Shown: piece after piece, positions 32,855 through 45,683 of the stretch
How the letters are laid out: every line of letters begins with the position of its first letter
Numbering within the stretch: the first letter of the stretch is position 1
NCBI GenBank assembly: GCA_039707655.1
Contig: CM077664.1
Coordinates: forward strand, 198,146,195 to 198,210,194
Direction: 5' to 3'
DNA: 64,000 nucleotides
From: Elymus sibiricus
Lineage: Eukaryota > Streptophyta > Magnoliopsida > Poales > Poaceae
Translations under genes and position numbers: made by a program
The notes under the pieces: model-generated
The model's database searches: none
What the model was told of the DNA's origin: nothing
The model's input: only the letters and a program-made list of their open reading frames with translations

Positions 32855-33619
32855 TCATGTCTCCTTCTTCAGTGATGGTGGTGATGAAGTGATGGGCTTG
32901 TCTTTCAAAATATTTAATAGGATATCCTTCAAACTCTGGACCTCCCGACGCAACTGCTGAATTGCGGTGGCATTCTTTTGCACTTCAACCATAATATATT
33001 TATTTTCCGGCCACCAAGATCCCTTTCCTGCATCATTCTCACTTGGACGGGAAATATCCCAATTGGAAGGTATGTGCATGCGGGGAGTGTTTTCAACCCC
33101 ATAATTGTGGACCAAATTATGAAAATTGTTCCGATGTAACCCATGTAAGGGTCTCCTAGGAGGAAGCCCTTCTTGTACCTCGGGACTCCCGTGGCTTGTA
33201 GTGCTTCTTATGGCTTGATGAGGATTTGGAGTCGTGGAGATGCCGGCAAGGGTACCCCTCTCGGAGGTCGGGGGGGTGGCCTTCCAGCGAATCTCAATCA
33301 TCTTCTTCCATGGTAACCTCCTCCTCCTCTCTCCTGAGTTCCATATGTAGCAACCAAGCGTCGTCTCCCAAGTTATTGGAGGAAGCGGAAGACATTGTGC
33401 CCGGCCTCGAAAATCTGACAAAAAACAGCATGAAACAAGAACAGAGGAGAAACTTGCGATGCGGTGGTCAAAACACCCGTGAGTATATATAATGAATTTT
33501 TCCCATCCAGGACAACTAATATGGAAGAAAAACGGAGTCGGGAAAGTCCACGAGGGAGCCACAAGCCTGGTAGGCATGCCCTGGGGGGTAGGGCGCGCCC
33601 CCCACATACCGTACCACAT
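32855..33619 (-). pseudogene. Post-pol accessory ORF of the Athila-type element (remnant)
   Basis: After integrase a 254-codon minus-strand frame is open. Its end (VQKNATAIQQLRREVQSLKD) looks like a real coiled-coil segment. An alternative frame over about 33100-33400 is Glu/Asp-rich and may be the original one, so frameshifts are likely. Athila elements often carry an extra ORF here. No membrane segment is evident and the function is unknown. Confidence 0.4.
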
Positions 33620-33631
33620 ACCTACTCCTTT

Positions 33632-36600
33632 TCAGGATTCTGGAGCGTTCCGGAAGGTTTCTTCTATGTGCTCTTCCGATGTCTTTGTTTGAATAGTATT
33701 AGTTTCAACATTAATGGGCGTACCTAAGATATAATGTTTAATTCCTTGCCCATTAACCACTCTCAGATTATTGCCTTCAGGGTTGTTTATTTTGATGGCT
33801 CCGGAGCAATAAACTTCTTCGATGATATATGGTCCTTCCCATTTAGAGAGAAGTTTTCTTGCAAAAAATTTTAAACGAGAATTGTATAATAGAACATGAT
33901 CACCTACTTTGAATTCCCATTTTTGAATTCTCTTATCATGCCATCTTTTAACTTTTTCTTTAAACAACTTGGCATTTTCATAAGCTTGTGTTCTCCATTC
34001 ATCTAGAGAGCTAATATCAAATAACCTATTTTCACCGGCAAGTTTAAAATCATAGTTAAGTTATTTAATTGCCCAATATGCTTTATGTTCTAGGTCAAGA
34101 GGTAAATGACATGCTTTTCCATAGACCATTTTATATGGAGACATACCCATAGGATTTTTATAAGTAGTTCTGTAAGCCCATAGTGCATCATCAAGTTTCT
34201 TAGACCAATTCTTTCTGGTTCTATTAACGGTCTTTTGCAAAATTAATTTTATTTCTCTATTAGTGAATTCAACTTGACCACTAGACTGAGGATGATAAGG
34301 AGATGCAATTCTATGTTTAACTATGATTAACATCATACTTAGCAAGCAATTTACGGAAAGTACCATGAATAAAATGTGAACCACCATCAGTCATTAAATA
34401 TTTAGGGACTCCAAACCTCGGGAATATAACTTCTTTAAGTATTTTAATAGAAGTGTTATGATCAGCACCACTAGTTGGAATAGCTTCTACCCACTTAGTA
34501 ACGTAATCAACAGCAACTAAGATATGAGTATACCCATTGGATTTAGGAAACGGTCCCATATAATCAAAACCCCAAACATCAAATGGTTCAATAACAAGTG
34601 AATAATTCATAGGCATTTCCTGACGTCTACCAACATTACCAATTCTTTAACACTCATCACAAGAGAGGACAAACTTACGTGCATCTTTGAAAAGGGTAGG
34701 CCAATAAAAACCAGATTGTAATACCTTGTGTGCAGTTTTGTCTCCCGCATGGTGTCCTCCATATGCCTCGGAGTGACACTTTTGTAGGATTTGTTCCTGT
34801 TAATGCTCAGGTACACAATGTCTAACAACACCATCTACTCCTTCTTTATATAAATGTGGGTCATCCCAAAAGTAATGTCTTAAATCAAAGAAGAACTTTT
34901 TCTTTTGTTGGTATGTGAAACTAGGTGGTATATATTTAGCAACAATGTAATTAGCATAGTCTGCATACCAAGGAGTATTACGAGAAGCATTTATCACAGC
35001 TAGATGTTCATCAGGGAAATCATCATTAATAGAAAGTGGGTCATCAAGAACATTTTCCATTCTACACAAATTATCAGCTATGGGATTCTCAACTCCCTTT
35101 CTATCAACAATATGCAAATCAAATTCTTGTAGCAACAGAACCCACCTAATAAGTCTAGGTTTAGCATCTTTCTTTTCCATAAGATATTTAATAGCAGCAT
35201 GATTAGTGTGAATAGTAACTTTGGAATCAACAATGTAAGATCTGAATTTATCACATGCAAACACAACTGCTAAAAATTCTTTCTCAGTAGTAGCATAATT
35301 TGTTTGAGCATTGTCTAGAGTTTTACAAGCATAATGAATAACATTCAATTTCTTATCAACTCTTTGGCCTAGAACAGCACCAACAGCATAATCACTAGCA
35401 TCACACATAATTTCAAAGGGTAGGTTCCAATCAGGTGGTTGAACAATAGGTGCAGAGATTAAGGCTTTCTTAAGTATTTCAAAGGCTTCTACACAATCAT
35501 CATCAAAAACAAATGGAACATCTTTTTGCAAGAGATTAGTAAGAGGCCTAGAAATTTTAGAGAAGTCTTTTATAAACCTTCTACAGAAACCAGCATGACC
35601 AAGGAAACTTCTTATACCTTTGATATCTTTAGGACATGGCATTTTCTCAATAGCGTCAACTTTAGCTTTGTCAACTTCAATACCTCTTTCGAAAATTTTA
35701 TGCCCAAGGACTATACCTTCATTCACCATAAAGTGTCACTTCTCCCAATTCAAGACAAGATTAGTTTCTTCACATCTCTGCAAAACTCGATCAAGGTTGC
35801 TCAAGCAATCATCCAAAGAAGTTCCGTAAACGGAGAAATCATCCATGAAAACCTCAACAATCTTTTCACAAAAGCCAGAGAATATAGCAGTCATACATCT
35901 TTGAAAGGTAGCAGGTGCATTACATAAACCAAAAGGCATACGACTATAAGCATAAGTTCCCAAAGGATAAGTAAATGTGGTTTTCTCTTGATCTTCAGGT
36001 GAAACAGGTATTTGAGAGAAACCAGAATAACCATCTAGGAAGCAAAAATGTGTATTCTTAGATAATCTTTCTAACATTTGATCAATAAAAGGCAAGGGGT
36101 AATGATCTTTCCTAGTAGCTTTATTTAATTTCCTGAAATCAATTACCATCCTATAGCCAGTTACAATTCTTTGTGGAATGAGTTCATTTTTATCATTAGG
36201 AACAACGGTAATACCTCCTTTCTTAGGAACACAATGAACAGGACTTACCAATCTACTATCATCTATGGGATAAATTATACCGGCCTCAAGAAGCTTTAAT
36301 ATTTTAGTTCTTACCACATCCTTCATTTTAGGATTCAACCTTCTTTGATGATCAACAACTGGTTTAGCATCTGGCTCCATATGAATTTTATGCTGACATA
36401 AAGTGGGACTAATGCCCTTAAGATCATCAAGAGTATATCCAATAGCAGCACGGTGCTTCCTCAGAGTTTTAAGTAATCTCTTTTCTTCATGCTCTGAAAG
36501 GTTAGCACTAATAATAACAGGATATATCTTCTTTTCATCCAGATAAGCGTATTTAAGTGTATCGGGTAATTGCTTTAAATCAAACACAGGATCACCCTTG

Positions 36601-37778
36601 GGTGGTAGAGGATTCCCCAAGGTTTCAGCAGGCAGATTATGTTTAAGAATAGGTGCTTGTTTAAAGAATGGCTCATCTATTTCATTTCTTTCATTCATAT
36701 GCATATCATTCTCATGGTCTAGCAAATATTGTTCTAAAGGATCAGTAGGAGGCATCGCAATAGAAGCAAGACCTATAATTTCATCTTTATTGGGTAATTC
36801 TTTATCATGAATTTGTCTACTGAACTTAGAGAAATTAAATTCATGAGATATATCACCAAACTTAACTCTAACCTTCTCTTTAACACAATCAATTTCAGCA
36901 TTAACGGTATTCAAGAAAGGTCTACCAAATATAATGGGGCAAAAATTATCTTGTTGTGAACCAAGTACTAAGAAATCAGTAGGGTATTTGATCTTACCAC
37001 ACAAGACTTCAACATCTCTAACAATCCCAAGTGGTGTAATAGTATCTCTGTTTGCAAGCTTAATAGTAACATCAATATCTTCAATCTCAACAGGTGCAAT
37101 ATCATGCATTACTTCTTGATATAAAGAGAACGGAATAGCACTCACACTAGCACCCATATCACATAAACCATGATAGCAATGATCTCCAATATTAACAGAA
37201 ACAACAGGCATGCCAACTACAGGCTTGTTCTTATCTAGCTTATCTCGTTCATTTCTAACAGGTTTAGCAATTCTAGCAGCCTCATCGCAAAAGTAAATAA
37301 CATGCCCATCAATATCATCAACCAAAAGATCTTTAACCATTGAAATATTAGGTTCAACCTTAATTTGTTCAGAAGGTCTAGGTGTTCTTATATTACTTTT
37401 GTTAACCACATTTGAAGCTTTAGCATGTTCCTTAATCCTAACAGGGAAAGGAGGTTTCTCAATATAAGCAGTGGGCACAACTGGATCAACATTGTAAACA
37501 ATTGTTTCTTCTTTGACAATAATGGGTTCTTCATTTAATTCGACAGGTGGATGATATTTAAACCATTTCTCCTTAGGGAGATCAACATGAGAAGCAAAAG
37601 ATTCACAAAAGGTAGATACTATCTCAGAGTCAAGTCCATATTTAGTTCTAAACTTATGAAAAGCATCAGTTTCCATAAAAGAGTTAACACAATCAAACTC
37701 AAGATTTATACCTGACTCTTTACCTTTGTCGATTTCCCAATCTTCAGAGTTACGTTTAATTCTTTCCAGGAGATCCAT
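33632..37778 (-). pseudogene. pol: Athila-type pol: protease, RT, RNase H, integrase (broken)
   Basis: In minus-strand order: a retropepsin-like domain with LCDMGASVSAIP (about 37150); RT with VIDFRKLNKATRKDHYPLPF, PFGLCNAPATFQRC and active site FMDDFSVYG (about 35840); RNase H with [18 protein letters not shown] and [20 protein letters not shown]; integrase with the CDEC zinc-site end, [17 protein letters not shown] and [12 protein letters not shown]; and a C-terminal KLLSKWEGPYIIEEVY chromodomain-like/GPY tail. Breaks are TGA at 35736, TAA at 34800, TAA near 34645, a frameshift near 34320-34390 and TAA at 34061. The upstream end is frameshifted relative to gag. It is the usual gypsy order and about the usual length. 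Confidence 0.93.
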
Positions 37779-38380
37779 CTGAATTCAATAGTTCTCTTCA
37801 TAAAGCAACCAACAGAAGAAGTATCGAGCATGGATTGATCATTATGAGAAAGCCGAGCATAAAAGTTTTGAATAATTATTTTTCTTGAGAGCTCATGATT
37901 GGGGCATGTGTGCAACATATACTTAAGCCTCCCCCAAGCTTGAGCGATACTTTCTCCTTCACGAGGCCAAAAATTATATATATAATTCCAATCACGATGA
38001 ACCAAATGCATAGGATAAAATTTCTGGTGAAATTCCAGCTTCAATCGGTTCCAATCCCATGTTTCAGTATCATCACATAGCCTATACCATGTCAATGCCT
38101 TTCCCTCCAAAGATAAAGGGAATACTTTCTTATTAACTCCATCTTCGGATAGACCTGCAAGCTTAAACAATCCACAAATTTCATCCACATATATGAAGTG
38201 CATATCAGGATGCACCGTTCCATCTCCTGCATAAGGATTAGCTAGCAGTTTCTCTACCATACCCGAAGGAATTTCATAATAAATATTTTCAGTAGGTTCA
38301 GTAGGTTGAGGGGCAACTCTCAATGCTTCCGGTCGAGGTGAAGATACCCCGAACAAGCCCTTCAAAGGATTACTTTCCAT
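37706..38380 (-). pseudogene. gag: Athila-type gag (C-terminal frameshift)
   Basis: ATG at 38380 starts MESNPLKGLFGVSSPRPEAL. The retrotransposon gag core follows, with FPLSLEGKALTWYRLC and EFHQKFYPMHLVHRDW, which forms the capsid. Around 37770-37790 the frame slips relative to pol: the same DNA continues in the pol frame as LLERIKRNSEDWEIDKG. A one-base loss explains this, since related elements have gag and pol as one frame (recalled knowledge). Confidence 0.88.
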
Positions 38381-38442
38381 AGTGACAAGTGACAGTAAAT
38401 TTCAGCACGTAATATAAATGTTTCCTTACCAAATTCCACTCA

Positions 38443-38460
38443 CCACCGGCAACGGAGCCA
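38443..38460 (-). promoter_or_regulatory. Primer binding site, Asp-tRNA type
   Basis: On the minus strand, TGGCTCCGTTGCCGGTGG, a near match to the TGGCGCCGTTGCCGGGG used by Athila-like elements, 12 bp inside the 5' LTR. Confidence 0.8.
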
Positions 38461-38472
38461 GAAAAGAGTCTT

Positions 38473-39967
38473 GATGACCCACAAGTATAGGGGATCAATC
38501 ATAGTCCTTTCGATAAGTAAGAGTGTCGAACCCAACGAGGAGCAGAAGGAAATGACACGCGGTTTTCAGCAAGGTATTCTGTGCAAGTACTGAAAGTAGT
38601 GGTAAAGAAAGTTTCGGTAGCAAGATAATCCGTAACAAGTAACAAGTATGATAAAGTGCAGCAAGGTGTCCCAATCCTTTTTATAGCAAAGGACAAGCCA
38701 GAACAAACTCGTATAATAAGCAAAGCATTCTCGAGGATACATGGGAATTACATCTAGTCACTTTCATCATGTTTGTTTGATTTGCGTTTACTACTTTGAT
38801 AATTTGATATGTGGGTGGACCGGTGCTTGGGTGCTGTTCTTACTTGAACAAGCCTCCCACTTATGATTACCCCCTCTCGCAAGCATCCGCAACTACGAAA
38901 GAAGAATTAAGATAAATCTAACCATAGCATGAAACATATGGATCCAAATCAGCCCCTTATGGAATAGCGCATAAACTAGGGTTTAAGCTTCTGTCACTCT
39001 AGCAACCCATTATCTAATTACTACTCCACAATGCCTTCCCTTAGGCCCAAAGATGGTGAAGTGTCATGTAGTCGACGTTCGCATGACACCACTAAAGGAA
39101 GCAACAACATATATATCATCAAAATATCGAACGAATACCAAATTCACATGATTACTTATGACATGACTTCTCCCATGTAACTACTCACAAATTATATTCA
39201 TGTTCAAGATCAGAGGGGTATTGAATAGCATTAAGGATCAAAACATATAATCTTCCACCAAATAAACCAACTAGCATCAACTACAAGATGTAATCAACAC
39301 TACTAGCAACCCACATGTACCAATCTGTGGTTTTGAGACAAAGAATGAATACAAGAGATGAACTAGGGTTTGAGATGAGATGGTGTTGGTGAAGATGTTC
39401 ATGAAGATTGGTCCTCCCACGATGAGAGGATCATTGGTGATGTCGATGGCTTCGATTTCCCCCTCCCGGAGGGAAGTTTCCCCGGCGGAATCGCTCCGCC
39501 GGAGAGCAAAATGGCTCCTGCCCGGGTTCCGCCTCGAGATAGCGGCGCTTCATCCCGAAAGTCTTCTTCTGATTTTTTCTAGGGAAAATGGCTTTATATA
39601 GCAGAAGGAGGGGGGCGGAGGCCTGCCAGGGGCCCCACAAGCTCGGGGGGCGTGCCTAGGGGGGTAGGGCGCGCCCCCAGGCTTGTGGCTTCCTGGTGGG
39701 CCCCCTCCTGGTAATTCTTTCGCCAATATTTTTTATATATTCCAAAATAATTCTCTGTAAATTTTCAGGTCATTTGGAGTTGTGCAGAATAGCTATCTCT
39801 GTTTCACCCCTTTTCGGTCCAGAATTCCAGCTGCCGGCAATCTCCCTCTTCATGTGAATCTTGCAAAATAAGAGAGAAAAGGCATAAGAATTGTACCATA
39901 AAGTGAAATAATGATCAAAAACATATTAATTAACAGTAGGAAATCATGATGCAAATTGGACGTATCA
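38473..39967 (-). repeat. 5' LTR of the Athila-type element (1495 bp)
   Basis: On the minus strand it begins TGATACGTCCAATTTGC and ends GGGTCATCA. It has TATATAAAG (plus coordinates about 39592-39600). Compared with the other LTR it has an extra GC-rich run near 39645-39680 and lacks short stretches near 38640 and 39178. Confidence 0.92.
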
Positions 39968-40246
39968 AATAGCTCGACACCGTTTTACACTCAATCTTTG
40001 TTGCTGAGATGGCCTTCGATGGCTGTGTGCTCGGCCTCATTGATTGCTGAAATAGCCTGCCATAATTTAGCACTCAATCTGTTGACTGAATTAGCTTTAC
40101 ATATATTTCGTTACTTAGATCTGCTTGTCCAAATATCTTGCCATAGCTTTAGACATCGACCTTGATATTTTTTCTTTACTTTATAATGAAACATATATGT
40201 TGTTCCTGTAATATCTAGTAGACGAACTAATTTGTATGTCTGACAG

Positions 40247-41062
40247 ATGGACAGGACTTGGATAACTTCTACTCGACGATTCTCCCCTGCATATGTCGAG
40301 GGGGTTCAAAACTTCATGAACTTTGTCAGAGCTGAGTATGGTGGTCCGAAAGCAGATGTGCGTTACCCGTGTAGCAGTTGTATGAATTCAGTTTCAAGAC
40401 CCCAGTCAACTGTGCAAAATCATCTACACTTGTATGGGATGTCAGTCACATATACTAGGTGGGTTCATCATGGTGAAGCTGTGAACGTCAATGTCACTGA
40501 CTATGTGGAAGCAGCAGATCACCATCTTGATCTGCCTGATGCTCAGGAGGAAGAGGAGGAGGATGCGGCGGCGGAGCCAGTGATTTTGACCAAGATTGAA
40601 ACAATGCTACGAAATGCTCGCGCATTTTGAAAACTTACACCTGTATAAGAAAAATGGTGGGCCCGCATGTTGGAGCACTGCAACGTGGCAGTCACCGCAG
40701 GTTGTAAGCTGTCAGTATTCTCAGCTATGGTCAGCTTTCTTCAGGTGAAGACATCTCAGCGGATGACCAACAAATCATTCGATGCGATGATGGCTACTTT
40801 CCGCGATTGTTACCCAGCTGTGTCGGAGCTGCCACACACCTACAGTAAAATAAAGAATTTCCTCCGTGCGGTTGGAATTGGATATGATATGATCCATGTT
40901 TGCGAGAATAATTGTGTTCTGTTCCGGAAGGATTATGCCAACTTAAGTGAATGCCCAAAATGCAAATCATCAAGATGGAAAGATGGCGATGTTGTGAAGA
41001 GGATTCCTCATAAGGTTCTGAGACATTTTCCAATTATACCAAGATTGCAGAGGTTGTTTCAT
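40247..41062 (+). pseudogene. CACTA transposase TNP2, N-terminal part, cut by an LTR element
   Basis: ATG 40247 follows an acceptor-like GTCTGACAG. MDRTWITSTRRFSPAYVEGV and RYPCSSCMN match the transposase-associated domain at the start of plant TNP2 proteins, which has a Cys-based zinc site. TGA at 40628 and TAA near 40646 break the frame. It resumes with GCKLSVFSAMVSFLQVK, IHVCENNCVLFRKDYANL and CPKCKSSRWK, the start of the TNP2 (transposase family 21) core. The insertion at 41063 ends it after LQRLF, so the catalytic region is not in the window. Confidence 0.88.
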
Positions 41063-44000
41063 TGTAACATCCCAAAATTCTAAATTTTGGAATGTTATAT
41101 TAAATAAATAATTATGATTGTTTGTTTTATTGTTGTGTGATTGATTGTGTGAAACTGAGTGGAATGTGAAACTTTTTGAAAGTTTAATCAGAGGGAATGA
41201 AATGACTTTCCCAAAACTTTCACTTTGCATTTTTGAACTCAGTGAATTTAAATTCATTTCAATACAAAACCCTGGAGTGAAGATGACATGACTTCTTCCA
41301 TTTAAATGAAAAGGGTTTTGAAAGAATTTGAATTCCATTTGAAAATATTTCAAATTCAAAAACTTTATGCAACTCAATGATTTTCATGAGAGAGGATAAA
41401 ATGACTTCTTCAAATTATATCAAATATGAGTTGGTAGTTTGAAAGAAGGATTTGAAAGCGGTTTGAAATTCAAATTCAAACCCAATTTGGAGTTATTTGG
41501 TTTTTATTCAAATTATTTTTCTCCTAAAAACAAAGATATGGAAATAAGGGTAAAATGATTCCCTTCAACAGAAAAATGGAGAAAAATAAATTTGAAATCA
41601 TTTTGGTATTTTAAAATAATTTTAGTTGATTTTTAATGCAACAGTAGCACTGTTTGCATTATTTGAATTTGTGTGAATTTTATTTGAACATGAAAAATAG
41701 TTCATGTTTTAGAAAATATTTTTCTGATCATTTTGATATATTATATGCCTATGGAATTTTCTTATTTTATTTTATTTTAGTATTTTTCTCTCTTTGTCTT
41801 GATTCAAAAAAAAGAAGAAAGAGAAGCTAGACGCCGGCCCAGCTGGCAAAGCGGCCCACAGCCGCCCGCTTCCCTCGCGAAACCCTTCCGGGTCGGCCAC
41901 CCGCCCGCGACCCCCTCTCCCCGCGGTCGCTGACGCCGGGCCCCACCTCGTCTTCCTCCTCCCCGCCACCGCCGCCGCGAGTTCGAGCCGCCTAAAACCC
42001 TAGCCCGAGCTTTCCCCTCCTCCAAGATTTCTGTCCTATAAATACCTACGTCCCTCCTCTCTCGATCCCCCTTAAACCCCGAGCCCTAAACTACCCGTAG
42101 CCCACGCTCTCATCGATCGCGTCTCGCCGACCGTAGCCGCTGTCGCCGTCAACTCCGGCGCCGGTGAGCCTCCCTTTGATCCCTATCTCTGTCAATAACA
42201 AGCCCTAGACCGTGCGCACCTCTTTGACATGGTCTCGATCATCCCCTTCCTCTACTGCGACGACCCCGAGCTCACGCGCCCCTCGCTGGAGCCACAACTC
42301 ACCCGAGCTTCTGCCACATCACTCTGCCGTCCTTCGGTCTTCCCCAAGCCACGCAAAGGCCTCCATCGGATGCGCTACTCACCGCCGCCCCCGCCCGTGT
42401 CCTCGGCCGACGCCAACGACTACTGGAGCTACGCCGGCGACCACGCCCGAGCCGCTCCGCCGTCGACCACCCCGTTGTAAGCCGCCGGCCCTTGTCCTCC
42501 ATTAGATCACCGCTCAACGGCCTAGATTAGACTATAAACGAACGGTTAGGTTTTTTTATTAGATTGGTTTTAGTCCGGTTTAATCCGGTTTAGATCGAAC
42601 CGGACCGAGCGTTTTCTGTTAAATAGCCGCCCGCCACGCAAAGTCCTTAAGCTTCGGCCACCCGCCGCTTTTATCCGCAGCGCACTCCTCTCCGCCAACT
42701 GGATCGCGCCACGTGTCTGTTAGCCGACCCGTAGGGTTTTAAACTTTTTGTTTTCTGTTTTAATTTTCAGAATAGTTTCTGTTTTAGAAAATTAATATCA
42801 CTTAGAATATAGATCCAAATTGAGTGATTCGTTTTGCATTAGGTTCAAAATTTTATAAAGTTTCTGATGGCGCACTTGGATTTCAAATTTGACTATTTAA
42901 ATTTGAATTTCTTGATATTTGTTCAAATCACTATTTTGGACATATTTTGAGTTTCATAATATATTTTTGATTGATTCTTTTTGCTACTGTTTTGTTATTG
43001 TTTTGTTTATCCAGTAGCATTTAGTTATTTATTTTTAGTTTATTTTAAATTAGGTTTATTGCTAAAACAGTACTGTTTAGGTATAGTTTTGTTTTAATTC
43101 ATTTTCTTTTTGTTTTAAAAGCTTCTTATTATTTTCTTTTGTAATTTTTGACAAGTTTTGTTAGGATTATGTTAGTCAACAGTAGAAAAATATTTTATAT
43201 TATTTTGCTTTTGTTTTATATTAAAAATTTGTTTTGATCAAAAGTAGGGTTTTATATTAGCTTTTAAGTATTTCCTTTGCTAGGGAATTTTTTTTATAAA
43301 ATGCTTTATGTTTATTATAGTTTTATAAATTCTTTTTTGTTAAATTATTAGTTAGAGTTTTCTTTGCTATTAAGTTTTATTAGGACAAAATTATTTTGTT
43401 GTTGTATAGTTAAGACATAGAGCTTGCTATTAAGTTTCGTTGGATTTTTATTTGATTTTCTTATTGATTTTCTTATTGATTTATTTGTTGATTTTATTTG
43501 CTTGAGTGTTACTATGATTGTTAGAGTTGCTTGCTAGAATGTTTGCTTATATGATTGCCATGTCTGTTTAACACACTTTTTCAACGGAGTGACGAATAGT
43601 TCTACCAAGTCTTTTTCTGAGAACGTTATAATCTTCATCAACTTACCAGGCAAGTTCACTTTGACCATGTTTACATACCTATGTTTTTAAATTGCATTTA
43701 GTGTTACCCTCTTTTCATCATCCCTCGTGTTATTAAATCTTGTAGTTGGGTAGAAGCATGAGGTAGGAACCCATCTCCCTGTTACCAAGCCCGGGACGTT
43801 GTTTAGTTTTATAGCTACGCTATAGTAGACGGGGTTGGTAAGAGTGCTCGTGAGTGGTGTGAGGTGAAGGACTCTACGTCAATGACGACAACTTCATGAT
43901 GGCAATTTCAAGACCGGTATCCTTCAAGGCCTGCATCTACAAGACCTCAAGATTTCGAGACTTGAGACAAGATTTCAATACACACTACTGGGTGAAGGAT

Positions 44001-44966
44001 GGATTTGATGGGCACCCTGGAGCAACCAGTGGATGGCCGGGATGCATGGAGAAGCACCATGACATCTTGCGGAAAGCTTCACCTAGACTCAACGAGACAG
44101 AAGAATACTTCATGCCCGGAAGCTTAATTGTGCAACCACAAGTCATTATGGGCTCTGGCTTGGTTGACCTTAGTTGTGACTCTGGCTGGGACAGTGCTAG
44201 CAGATGTAGAACTACGGTAGGATTGGATGAGCACCGGACAGTGGTCAGAGGTACTCTTCGGAAGACCATGTTTCGGTCGTCTTTTCGCAAACACCCTGAA
44301 GTGCGAGAACGTAAAAAGAGGGATCGAATCTTGTGGGTAAATTGCACAACACTCTGCAGAGTTAAAACCTAATTGATTAGCCGTGTCCCCAGTTACGGAC
44401 AATTTGAGCCTCTGGACTTGGATCTATCTCGGAACTCTCAACACTGGACTGATAATTAATTGCGGGTAACATAGAATTGTTCTGGGCTATGAGACATCGG
44501 TTGGCAGAACCATGTCATAATAGATAACTCTGTAGTAAAGACTCCTGTTATTCCTTTGAGATAGGGAAAATAAAACCAGCTTTTACGCAAAAACTCAGAC
44601 ACAGAGCCACAAAGTCATATTGCATATAGAATAGTTTCATCATCTGTTTTTCTTATTGTGATCTTGCCGGTACATTCAATGTACTGACCTACACGGCTGC
44701 AACGTATCATGTTGCAGGATTTTTCTACGACGAGTGAGTTTCGTTATAGGGTTACGGTCTACACTCAACCTTCCAATGGTGTTGATGGGACTCCACACCC
44801 GTTTGACTGTTTCCGCTGAGACATATGGGGTATATAATAGTTTTACGTTACTTATACATGTGATTGCACTTTGATATATACATTGATGTACTGTGTGTGC
44901 CAGCATACTGATCCAGGGATGGCACAGATACACAGAGGCTTGACTGTTTGAGGTCGGGTCGCTACA
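41063..44966 (+). repeat. 5' LTR of the long-LTR gypsy-like element (3904 bp)
   Basis: Begins TGTAACATCCC and ends GTCGCTACA. TATA box TATAAATA is at 42037-42044, with a GC-rich leader after it and a long AT-rich part (42545-43560). Near the end lie CTGCAGAGTTAAAAC and the GTACATTCAATGTAC palindrome, shared with the LTR at 58204. The 158-codon frame at 43896-44372 is probably fortuitous. Confidence 0.93.
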
Positions 44967-44970
44967 GAGA

Positions 44971-44982
44971 TGGTATCAAAGC
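44971..44982 (+). promoter_or_regulatory. Primer binding site, methionine type
   Basis: TGGTATCAAAGC, one mismatch from TGGTATCAGAGC, 4 bp after the LTR. Confidence 0.85.
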
Positions 44983-45117
44983 ACATGTTGACTGTAGGAC
45001 ATGACCCTAGAAAATGGCTTAGAAATAGGAAGACCTCAATAGGAACAACTTTTAATTTATACTACTCTCGTAAACCTCTGGATTCTTTTACTAAACTTTA
45101 CCTATTTCAAATTATAG

Positions 45118-45683
45118 ATGGAGAGCTACATTTTGAACGAAAGGGAACACTACGAGAATGTTCTTGGTGGCCCATTCCTTGTGGAGCTAGTCAGACTGCT
45201 GAAGCTGCCGATACCCGAGATCAAGGCCACTAAGAGGAGATCTGGATCATGGGGCATCAAGACTCAGGTGTTTGGACGCATGGAGCACCCCAAGACAGGA
45301 GACATCACTTATGGAACGCTGAGTCATGACTGTGATATGGGCATAAACACTGTCGTCCATGATGCTATTGCACGACTGTGCTATTGTCATCGTGCTGCGC
45401 TAAGCAAGCATTACTTCGGAAAGGTTGGATGGCAGAAGGAAGATGGAGCCACTATTGCCCTGACCAATGAGCAAAAGATGAAGTTTACACCACTGTTGGT
45501 GTATAATCAGGAGCTGGAGCAATACGTCAAGAACCTGTAGATGGACCTTCTTGAAGCGTTATTTGACAAGGAAGCCCTGCGTGAAGAACTCAAGATTCAG
45601 AAGACGAAGGTAGCTAAGCTGGAGGAGGAGAACCTTGAGATCCAGAAGAATCGTCAGGAGCTGAAGAATAGCAGGACCATGGC
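45118..45683 (+). pseudogene. First gag-like ORF of the long-LTR element, left part
   Basis: ATG 45118 directly follows acceptor-like TTTCAAATTATAG. It encodes MESYILNEREHYENVLGGPF and a globular stretch with VHDAIARLCYCHRAALSKHY. TAG at 45538 interrupts it, after which a Lys/Glu/Leu coiled coil (LEALFDKEALREELKIQKTK) continues in frame to the insertion at 45684. The sense resumes at 51431-51600 (KDVEIQKLKEQLQEIQGRHK), again with stops. The same kind of globular domain occurs in the ORF at 53422. Function is unknown; the position suggests a structural, gag-like role. Confidence 0.6.

Larger units (their letters stand above)
29801..39967 (-). mobile_element. Complete Ty3/gypsy retrotransposon, Athila lineage, target duplication AATAG
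   Basis: LTRs at 29801-31304 and 38473-39967 are direct repeats with TG...CA ends. AATAG flanks the element at 29796-29800 and 39968-39972. Read on the minus strand it has 5' LTR, an aspartate-type primer site, gag, pol (protease-RT-RNase H-integrase), a further ORF, polypurine tract and 3' LTR. RT and integrase wording (LGHKI...[28 protein letters not shown]) is that of the Athila branch. LTRs differ in the mid-90s percent by eye, with several indels. All ORFs are broken. Confidence 0.95.
29560..41062 (+). mobile_element. CACTA (En/Spm) transposon fragment, interrupted by two retrotransposons
   Basis: TNP2-type coding sequence at 40247-41062 identifies the element. Its left part appears before the gypsy insertion: 29619-29700 and 39984-40100 share TTTACACTCAATCTG and TTGCTGAGATGGC repeats, so both belong to the same leader or intron. 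The left terminus is not determined; I did not find a convincing CACTA end. The right part is beyond the insertion at 41063 and outside the window. 29801-39967 is a later insertion and not part of it. Confidence 0.65.

Noticed and set aside
43896..44372. 158-codon frame in the LTR at 41063
   Set aside because: It is inside an LTR; the 3' LTR copy of the same region (57910-58203) has altered frames, and no domain is recognisable.
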